Under the pieces are notes generated by a model, which worked only from the letters and a program-made list of their open reading frames with translations, did no database searches and was not told the origin of the DNA. Of a stretch of 60,000 bases of DNA, positions 51,428 through 60,000 are shown in pieces (within the stretch, counting starts at the first letter, position 1; each line of letters begins with the position of its first letter). The stretch covers positions 5,024,001-5,084,000 of the forward strand of contig NC_079878.1 in NCBI RefSeq assembly GCF_029227915.1, written 5' to 3'. Position numbers and translations under genes: made by a program. The stretch is from Hydractinia symbiolongicarpus (lineage: Eukaryota > Cnidaria > Hydrozoa > Anthoathecata > Hydractiniidae).

Positions 51428-52020
51428 CAGTTGACTCCCCGTAACTTGAACACCGGTTAACTCAAACTTTTATCAGTTTGAACTGTTTTTTACGGTCCCT
51501 TGGACGTTTCTTAATACTTCCTTATAAAACTACTCGTTAACTTAAACCCTGGATAACGCGAACATTGGTTTTCTTTAACCATTTTTGGTCCCTCTTGAGT
51601 TAATTATAACTCGAACCTTTTTTTCGGATAACTCGAACCTTTTAGTGTCTAAGTAGAAAATCAATGTGCAAAAAAAATGAATAATGGTATGTAGTGTAGA
51701 CAAATATTTCGAAAAAGCTGCTCTTGAATGGTTCTCTTTACAAACGAGCCAAAATGTTCTTTTCGATGGCAATATGACAATCACTTTCCCATTCTTCTTA
51801 ACAGCGACAGCATATTTGTCTACAGAGTTGTTAGGCACTGGTTTCGAAACACTTTTATAGACATGTTTTATTTTACAAAAACTGGAATTTTTTTTTGAAA
51901 AAAGGGCAATTTAAAGCCTTGTTAGATGCTGACGATCCCTTTAAAATCTCCAAAAAATGGATAAGCTTGCCGTCCACGCCCCTGACATCTTACCAAAAGA
52001 AACCACTATGATATTTTTAT
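51428..52020. mobile_element. Pogo/Tigger-like transposon remnant inserted in repeat B
   Basis: Begins at a TA (51426-51427) with cagttgactccccgtaactt, followed by repeated subterminal motifs of the taactcgaac/taacttgaac type (51440-51650), as seen at ends of pogo/Tigger elements. No matching right terminal repeat is visible, so the right side is deleted or diverged. It contains the HIRAN fragment listed separately. Confidence 0.6.
51696..51850 (-). pseudogene. HIRAN-domain fragment inside the pogo-like remnant
   Basis: The minus strand reads PNNSVDKYAVAVKKNGKVIV and then LPSKRT, which matches the central HIRAN strand pair (compare ANEYDKHAFGFYKNDTLVGH in the 35.65-kb ORF). The N-terminal part is missing and the frame runs into transposon sequence. 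Confidence 0.65.
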
Positions 52021-52298
52021 TATTAACAAATATTTTTAGTATCAAACACATTCTTAGTCTTTGTTGAGGACTTTTTTCTTATCATGATAGCTGTTACATG
52101 TAAAATTAAACAATAGTGATTCTGTAGGGTAATCATAACTTACATTTGTGCTTAAGTCGAGACTCATCAAAATTTATCTGAAGTGCCTTCATAAAATCAC
52201 ATTTGTAGGTCACAGACAGATAGAAGTTAGAAAGAATCCTTTGTTTACATATACAAGAGTCTTGATTTGTTTAAATAACAACCGAAATTATTTCTTAA

Positions 52299-53043
52299 CC
52301 CTATTCGGTCCGGGAGGGGGCGGATTCCGCCCCCCCTGACGGTTTTTTTTTTATTAACTCCTGATTGCTTTGTTATATGGCTATGATACTTACTGAGTTT
52401 CAACATTTATCTATTAGACACCTGCATGCAAATTTTTTAGGTCCCGTACCTTTCAGAGGCTTTGATATTGGCCATTACTCGAAACTACCCCTAAAAATCT
52501 CTATGAAATCCTTATAATGGAGAAAATATAATAACTCCTGTTAGGATTATCCTTAGAACTTGAAACTTGCAACACAACTTTGTTTCATTAAGAAGAATCA
52601 TTTTGAATAATTTGAACACGTGACTAATCCGATTTCCCGATTTTGTCGGATTTTACCCGAAAATCGGAAAAAAACGGATTTTCGGGCAATTTTTGGCAAT
52701 TTTTTATCCGATCCATGTAAAAACCGGAAGATATGTTAAATAACTTTTATTTAGCTTTCAGAAACTTCAAACAGAATGTAAAAATTCGCTCTAGAACAAA
52801 AGTAATTATATTTTAAGCAGATAGTGGCATTTTTAACAATTTTTAAGCTTTTGATGACGTCACAGAAAATGTGCTGACGCAAGCAATTTTTTTTGGTGCC
52901 ATTTTGTTCCTTTTATGACGTACTATATGTGTGCCAAGTTTGATTCAATTTGAACAACCCTATGAAAAGTTATTGAGGGGGGGGCGGAATCCGCCCCCCC
53001 CCCCCGGTCATAGTATGTTCAAAAAACCCCGGTTCGAATAGGG
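52299..53043. mobile_element. Complete 745-bp piggyBac-like MITE with TTAA duplication
   Basis: Both ends are flanked by TTAA (52295-52298 and 53044-53047). The termini are ccctattcggtccgggaggg and its inverted counterpart (cccggttcgaataggg). Just inside each end is a GC palindrome (gggggcggattccgccccc; ggcggaatccgcc with G and C runs). The interior is AT-rich and non-coding, so it is non-autonomous. CCC...GGG termini at TTAA are the piggyBac hallmark. Confidence 0.88.
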
Positions 53044-53047
53044 TTAA

Positions 53048-54400
53048 ATTAAAATAGTTTCTGATAAACATTTTGTTTTCTTTTTTCACTACCCCGGACT
53101 TTGTGCGGCCATATCTTACACATGTAAAAGACATTGTAAATTACGTTGGAGATTCTTTTGTGCTAATGATAATTCACATTTTCCGTCAACATGCAATATG
53201 TGGTCAGGTGAGTAGAATTTGCTTCGAAACCAGACTAATAAAAGTGACTAATAACAGTTTTTCACTGAGGTTACTAACCAGTAAAAATATTCAAACAAGA
53301 ATTAGTAACAACTACTTACCCGCTGATGTATTTCAGCAATTATATGTTATAAATATACAAAAGAGAGTCGATAATATCAAAAATAAAATTTAAAATTAAG
53401 TAAGCATACTGCCAATGTAAAAAAATTTACACTGAAAAGGTTCGTTACATCTTGAAGGAAGAAATACATCCGTATTCTTTCCTCCAAGGTTAAATGTACA
53501 GTATAGTATACTAAAAAGAAAGAAAAACACATTTGCAACATCTTCATTATGGAGCAGCTGATAAAATAAATGGAAAGTTGAAGCTGAGTGAGTTAATCAA
53601 AGTTAGCTATAAATTATTGAGTGGTTCCTTGATGATTTTATTCAAAAAGATGTAAAATGTATTCGTCAGAAACTGTTAAAAACTTTTGTCACTTTGCTCC
53701 TGCATAAGTCATTGTACAAAAATGACAGTTTCTGTTACATTTTTATATTAACTTATAATTTTAAAAAAGGTAATTGCTTTTATTCTATAAATACCTGGTT
53801 TTCCACCCGCAGATATTGAAAAATCAAAACAATTATCAAACCAGATATACTCATTGGGAGATTTGTACGGCTAATACAGGTTTCTGGAATGACATGTTTT
53901 TTATAATTTTAGAACTTTGACGTTTTAACTTTAACATCTTTTTAGCTTATTCAGCCTCATTAAATTGGTGTGTGTATAAATTTTTAACTTAAAACAACAT
54001 GTAAAAATGCTGTTTTGGTGGTATTAATGTTACAGCACAAATCTTTGTAATTTTAACTTGTACTGATAAGCCTCGCTTCAAGCAGAGGCCGATTAGCAAA
54101 AAATTAAAAAACCTGTTTTAACAGGTTGTTTGTTTGCTGCATGAATCTCAAGATTTTACATCTTATCAAGTTTTAGGTATGGATTTCATTAATTGCATTT
54201 GTTTTGTTTAAAAAAGTTGAAAAGAACAGCGGTATATCAAACAGCTAATTCGAATAGTGTGTATTGGTGTTAATATTTCACTACTAAGAGCTAACCTCTC
54301 ACTTTATCCGAAATATCATAATGCACCAGTTGTAGTTAATCTGTATAGCTATGTGTGCATGAGTTGAATACTATAATGAGCATCATATGTTCGATAATGG
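53048..54400. other. Intergenic, no gene recognised
   Basis: The open frame at 53073-53393 has no domain and sits next to the MITE. A small inverted repeat aaaacctgttttaacaggtt lies at 54107-54126. Confidence 0.45.
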
Positions 54401-54442
54401 CTGGAAAACCTTTATTTCAAGAATCATATAACAAAATTATGT

Positions 54443-54853
54443 TTACCATCTCGTACATTCAATCTCTTGGCACGCACAGCGGCGTATGATGGAAACATTT
54501 CGTAAAACATCAGACATCTTTCCATTTATTTTGCAACGAAGCTTTATTGTTTTTTGTTTCGATTTGATCGGCACACAGGCTTTACAATTTTTGAAATTTT
54601 GTTTCATTTGCGGTATATATATGGAATTACATGATCCAAAACAGAATTTATTTGTAATCAGCACTGGTTCACAATCTATCGATAGAAGTTGCTGCTCGAA
54701 TGCTCTCAGAATGCATTTTTCGGTCTTATTATACTTGAAGTTTGCTCTTTTCCCCAAAAGTTGTGTTTCAGAGGATTTTAGTTTATCGAAGGGTCTTTGA
54801 CATTTACAAGTAATAAGCATAATCCCTAAAAACAATAATTTCACATTCTTCAT
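54443..54853 (-). CDS. DAN-family (gremlin-like) secreted cystine-knot protein
   Basis: A single-exon frame. I choose the Met at 54853 because it opens a signal peptide (MKNVKLLFLGIMLITCKC); the earlier in-frame Met at 54898 would put 15 residues before it. The mature protein (about 115 aa) carries the DAN pattern CEPVLITNKFCFGSCNSIYI, then P, NCKACVPIKS, IKLRC and RRCACQEIEC. The spacing fits the gremlin/DAN/cerberus cystine knot, with the diagnostic CFGxCNSxYIP segment. Family members bind and block BMP-type ligands outside the cell. An NKT sequon precedes the knot and an NVS lies inside it. The protein ends at TAA 54443-54445. TTTATT at about 54410 gives a minus-strand AATAAA about 30 nt beyond the stop. 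Which subfamily it belongs to needs a tree. Confidence 0.9.
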   Translation of the reverse strand: MKNVKLLFLGIMLITCKCQRPFDKLKSSETQLLGKRANFKYNKTEKCILRAFEQQLLSIDCEPVLITNKFCFGSCNSIYIPQMKQNFKNCKACVPIKSKQKTIKLRCKINGKMSDVLRNVSIIRRCACQEIECTRW

Positions 54854-54899
54854 TGTCAACCAGGAAGAAAGAATACCGAGTGTGGTAACACTGGACATA

Positions 54900-57800
54900 T
54901 CGTTGTCTGCAATGCCTCCAATTTAAATGTTTCTTGAAAGTAAATGATCTAGAAGATAATTATAGCGATTTAAACAAAAATAAAACAGGTTTGACCAAAT
55001 TGATTTAAATCACAAAATAAACACATATCTTCATTTTAGCATTACTATGATGCCCAGCACGATAAATCAAAACATAACCTTGCATTACCTCTACTGGGTT
55101 CAGTTTATCACCTTGTACCTGTTAGTGGAATACAATTTAACAATACTTCACATTGAAATTTAAGTATGTTATTAATACTAAGCACACTCGTGTTAGAAAT
55201 ATCTCCCAAATAAAATAACATCAAAACTTATAAACACATAATGTGACGCGTTATCCTTCAAATTAAAAAAACAATATTACAAGGCTGTAAAAATAAATAC
55301 CTCCTTGTCTTCTGGCTACAACTCTCAAGCAACTCTCCAAACCAGTCTCCGACCTCACTACACTAGGCTGCGATCATTACCCTTTTGATAAAAGAAAAAC
55401 GTTATGGGCAAGCCTAAGTTTTGCTCGCCAAAGCCACAACAGAACGTCAAGGACAAGTAAGAACCAGAAATAAATTTTTTCTTTTCAAGTGTTAAATAAG
55501 CAAATGTAATTATTAACAAGTCTCGTTTTCTATACTTTTTTGTCTGCTGATTATAAGTCGGGAAGCTTTGATTAAGTTATTATTACCCACAAAATTCGTC
55601 AAGAAAATAACAGTTAATTGCAGTAACTGAGTTGCCCAAGCAATCAAGATTTTTTTGCAATAGTTAGATCAAATAAATCAACATACATGTTCTGTGGCAT
55701 TTTTCACAATGAGGTGATTAAGAACATACCACGAGTTTAGTTTAAAATCACCAAAACTGCATGTCTGGTGTGGTGTTATGAGTAATATCTAAAGTGAAAC
55801 TGTTTTAACCCTGGTATCAAATATCATGTGGGAAGAGGGCTGGTGAATATAACCATCTTAAGTAGCGTTTGGATTGCTTAAGCTATGTTGATTAAACATG
55901 TCAGATATGAGCTATAACTTGAAAGAACTTAATCAGTCGGGATAAAAAATTTGCTTTTAGTCTTCTATGACATCAACATTTTTTTAGAAGGCTTATTTTC
56001 GTCGTTGACCATTACGAGTTCAAATAACACCTATGTTATTACCTCCATAAGATTACCTCCTAGAACAATACAAAAGGTACGTAAAAACAAGGCTCTCCAA
56101 ATCAAAATAATTTTATTTAAATTATCACCTTCTCACCTTTGAAGTCACAATCTATTGTACATCCTGGTTACATCTGTACAATATCTTGTACAAGAATATA
56201 CAATTTGTAGCAACAATTAATTGTGGACAATATATTGTTGCAGTGGTAACTAACTTCATCAAATCATTGATCATTAATAATAAAAAATGACATACCTATA
56301 ACGACAATAACACTACCTCGCAACTCTTTTTATTTATTTATAATTCCACATTATTTTTGAATAATCTTCTTAAGTTTTTCCACTTAAAACCTTCAAAGTG
56401 GTCTTAACAGGTTCCTACTTAAACAATTAAGCAATCTTACATAACTTAGAATGATATAGCATTTCTGACACAATTAGATCAGCTCTCAAGTGGTTCACGC
56501 TTAAGTGACTATCCTTGAGTGTACTAGCGGTTTGCCTAAAATAAACTTTCACTTCGTGCACGACAATTCGCTACAAAAAGTAAATACATTATCAGAGAGA
56601 TTTTTCTCCGTTTTCCGTCCTTTTTCAGGAATTTTAAGTTTTATTTATAAAGGTTGGTGTAACAAATTTAAATGTTTCAATGTTTATTCTCCACCACACA
56701 CCACTGTTGGCAGAACGAGTATTTCACAATCGAAAAATATTGTGTAATAAGTAAACTTGAAATGTATGCTAATGCTGGTATTCAATTTGATTTTAAGTGC
56801 TAAATACTTATTTTAAAAGCGAAAAAGAAAAAAGAAAAGCAAAAAAAAAGCATTAAAAGCAATAAAATAGTAAAAAAATGTTAAACTTTGGTTGAACAAT
56901 CAGAAGTGCACAAAACATACTTGTCAAGAGTCAAATAAGCAGTTAAATGACTTTTCTGCTAAAACACGTAACTGAATTTGTATTATTTTCGGAAATGTTT
57001 ATAATAATATGTTTATAATAATATAAAGTCTCTCCGTCTGTCTGTAACAGACCAAGTGGATTATATATTCCACAATTTTCTTTAAAAACGTCAATAATGC
57101 ATCCCTTATAAAAATGTTCTATATTTTTTAAACATTTTGTAAACACATTACACAACGTTTTGTTAACGATTTTTATTGGCTAGAACAAATCATGTGATCA
57201 TATAAAGTGATTTCATTAGTTGATTTCATTACTTTTATGGTCTAACTCCGAATTTATAATGAAAAGTTACTTTGCGCACTTCTCTGTTGTACATTTTCGC
57301 CTTTTTACTGAGATAAATTTTTAACAATTCATTTAAAAAAAGCACACACTATTTGAGAGCTCAGTATGCTCAGAATATTATTATTATTGTTTTTCTCCGT
57401 ATTCATAAATGCTCGAATTTTTAGGCTGAAACGTAAAGGTGTATCAGGCCAAAAAAAATTAAACCAGATTTAAAAAAAAAAGAAATAAGAAATAATAAAA
57501 AAAATTTTGATCATCTATACAATGATAAAGGATCGAAACTCATAGGAATTAACCAATCAGGAACAAGTTGTTAATTACGGTAATTACCATTTTTCGCACC
57601 TAGATGGAAACAAAAAATTGAGGAAGGCAACAGTGAAACATCAGATGTAATTTGAAAAATTCATTTATTTTTACAATTAACTTAAAAAAGTGGACAAAAA
57701 TATTATTTTGTGTTGCCAAGAGAGAAAATATACGACAGGAATTAAGTAGCATTTCTGTGGTTCTTTCAATCAGGTAATAATTCAGCTGAGACGTTTAGTT

Positions 57801-60000
57801 TACAACCTCACTCATATTCACACTATTACCATACCTAATGGAAAAATGATGGTTCCAAAACAAACGTCGGGCTATTGTTTTTTTTTTGTTATTTGTAAAG
57901 TTTCGGATACTTTACAAGCCCAAACAAATTTTGTTAGTTAGAAAATACTCTTCTTATCTGCAGGCAATGCTTGCAGTTCTTCGGTAACTTGCAGTAGGTC
58001 ATAACAGGCTGTAATTATTAATTTTTAAGCCGCTACTTGTGTATGTAAACAAAACTCGTCTACGTTGTTTTTGTGCGTTGTTTTTAGAATCCACCATGTA
58101 TGGGTTGGTCCTGACTTCATTATGGTTTATCTTCAGAAAAAGCCCTGTAAAGTGTGAACACAAATCAAAATTTTCAATTAAGATTTCGCTGAAGAAAGTC
58201 TTTAAAAAAAATCGTTAAAGCTTAACGAGTTTTTTTCTAGAGAAAAATGCAAGCATTACCTACGTTTAAGCATTGTTCAAAGGGTTATTTAATTTCTCGC
58301 TTCGATGGCAGAGAAGTTAAAACCTTGTGATTGACATATTTTCACTTTTCTTAATATTCTTTTTCTTTTCTATTATTTCTGTCTCACTGACTATTTCCTG
58401 ACAATTAACATTTTTTTTCTCTATCTTTTATACATATAAAAAGAATAATTTGCCCAGTAGCTGTACTGTAACATGTTGGCCAGTAGAACGAGAGAGATAA
58501 TGTCGCTAAAAATCGCCATATCAAATTCGTCAATACACCGATAGACGAAAAATTGGACGAACACAGACAAAACCAAACACACATTTCTACGGAATTAGAA
58601 GAATTTGTGAAGACACTTAAAATTTGATTATATAAGTCTGATTTTTACTGTTGACATAAGCAACATACAGTACAGGAATACATGGAGTGAGTTTAGCATA
58701 AGGAGAACGCGTTGCCACCAATAACATAAACATAACATTCAGCAAGGAAGGAGAGAGGACAATTGGATTTTTTATTCTCAAATAAATTAAATAAGGACAA
58801 AGAGGTCAGGGAAATATTCAAAAATCGGTCAAATGTTCCCAAGCTTATGAATTCTGCTTAACTAGTCGCGAATCTCAATTCCAGACTGCTTTTTAGTGTT
58901 TCTCAAAAAATCATTTACTGATTAATTTAATTTTTCATAGATACACGCTGTACACGCGGTGCACGTGGATGTATCTAGAATCACTTAACGATTTCCTATA
59001 TGTTCTTGAACGTTTTGTGAAAAAAAAAGATCATGGTAACGCTTAAGCTTTTCTCTACAGGACTTTTTAAAAGACACCACCTTATAAGAAACTAACTGAA
59101 AAATTAAGATCTTGTTAATTGTTATAAAAAGACTTTTTCACACATGCTCTTATCGATCAATAATCGTAGTGACAACGACAGTTGGCTCTTGCTATCTCAA
59201 ATGATTCTCTGTGTCGAACTAATTTTCAGTTCCTAGCGGCGAATTAAAGTTGCTATTTCGTTTCGCTCTTTACTAGTGTCGATAGTAAAAACCTTAAACA
59301 ATCTTTGATAAAAAAAAGACCTCTCCCTCTGATTCTTTTGAACTTAAGAACAGTAGCAAATTCGATGCATTTAAAGCATGCAGAAAAAAGTTGTTTCTAT
59401 TGTGTTTTTAATTCCGGCAAGTAAAAACAGTGATAAAAAAGGATTCCATTTTATTTCTGACTGCGTAGAAACTTTAGAACTATAAATAAATAACAGTTTC
59501 CATTCAAAAATATTTAAAAATGTCAGAAAATTAGGAAAACACTAACTTTGAAAATTAACCTTCTTACCAACACTTCTACTACACGTTGAAATTAAATTAA
59601 TCAGTCATGACTGCGAGTTCAAGACCCATTTAAAGAAATCAGATGTACAATAACTCACAAAAAAAGACAGAACCTATTATAAATGTCATTATAAACCGCA
59701 TAAGTTACATTACATTGTGATCAGGTCTTGATAGCTGTTGAAAAAGAGCGGACAGATGTTTATTTTTTGAAAGGTCGTGTCAGATATATAGAATCCTAAA
59801 TTTTGACGAGGTAGAGTTACGAAGAAACTCGTTTGAATTACATCTGCTTTTTAAATATATCATATGAGTATGCAGTAGAGTATTTTTCTGGACAAGCTGA
59901 CGAATCTGTTCGGCAGACTGTATTCGAAAAGCTGTCAAATAAAAAATATATTATAGAACTATTTATTTTAACTTTCTTTCTACTTTGTAAGAAAAAATCT
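54900..60000. other. Intergenic, no gene recognised
   Basis: Upstream of the DAN-family gene and on to the window end. Open frames such as 55951-56142, 56505-56747 and 57155-56943 (-) have no domain or splice support. At 56998-57050 a short tandem pair (gtttataataat) is followed by tctctccgtctgtctgt, a pattern often found at transposon 3' ends. Confidence 0.45.

Larger units (their letters stand above)
51170..52110 (+). repeat. Dispersed repeat B, copy 2, interrupted by an insertion
   Basis: Partner of 32040-32540. The match stops at ctggta (51427) and resumes near 52025 (acaaatattttt...acattcttagtctttgtt). The ~600 bp between are absent from copy 1. Confidence 0.7.

Noticed and set aside
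52148-52339. 63-codon ORF at the MITE edge
   Set aside because: It ends inside the piggyBac-like terminus and has no domain.

Overview
The window is AT-rich animal DNA: short GT-AG exons, AATAAA signals, and many decayed transposable elements. The gene families and the mix of elements (BEL/Pao, CR1/Jockey-like LINE, Penelope-like, hAT, pogo- and piggyBac-like MITEs, tRNA-derived SINEs) suggest a non-bilaterian metazoan, most likely a cnidarian and perhaps a hydrozoan. That placement is inference. No bacterial genes, CRISPR arrays, true tRNA genes or rRNA genes were seen.

Layout. (1) 1-8710: two nearly identical tandem copies (period 3961 bp) of the 3' half of a copine gene (VWA-domain exons only). 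They sit among arrays of a 32-bp minisatellite that runs in opposite orientations on the two sides of each copy. (2) 8727-10446: a broken BEL/Pao pol, containing a perfect 38-bp fold-back palindrome. (3) 10.4-13.3 kb: repeats and one possible terminal exon. (4) 13451-14947 (-): an intact intronless class A GPCR. (5) 15-24.5 kb: mostly non-coding, with a LINE reverse transcriptase fossil at 20.7-21.8 kb and a diverged ~105-bp tandem repeat at 23.1-24.1 kb. (6) 24.6-30.1 kb: a transposon graveyard with a LINE fragment, a SINE, a ZMYM1-like hAT transposase and two Penelope-like elements. One Penelope copy keeps a GIY-YIG region; the other carries a 5' inversion typical of twin priming. (7) 31251-47596 (+): the main gene, a CACHD1/alpha2delta-like protein. 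I assembled 24 exons whose phases all agree, giving about 1112 aa with signal peptide, VWA_N, VWA, double Cache, Cys-rich region, TM segment and short tail. A HIRAN-like ORF lies inside its intron 1, and MITEs and a SINE lie in other introns. (8) 48-53 kb: exon-like minus-strand traces of an unrecognised element, a HIRAN fragment joined to a pogo-like transposon end, and a complete 745-bp TTAA-flanked piggyBac-like MITE. (9) 54443-54853 (-): an intact single-exon DAN/gremlin-like secreted cystine-knot protein. (10) 55-60 kb: nothing gene-like recognised.

The probable functional host genes are the GPCR, the CACHD1-like auxiliary subunit and the DAN-family antagonist. The copine copies are partial and their exon 5/6 junction does not splice cleanly in frame. 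Most of the remaining recognisable sequence is transposon-derived. No operon-like or co-regulated system is evident. The most unusual structures are the copine cassette bounded by inverted minisatellites, the twin-primed Penelope copy, and the association of HIRAN with a pogo-like end.
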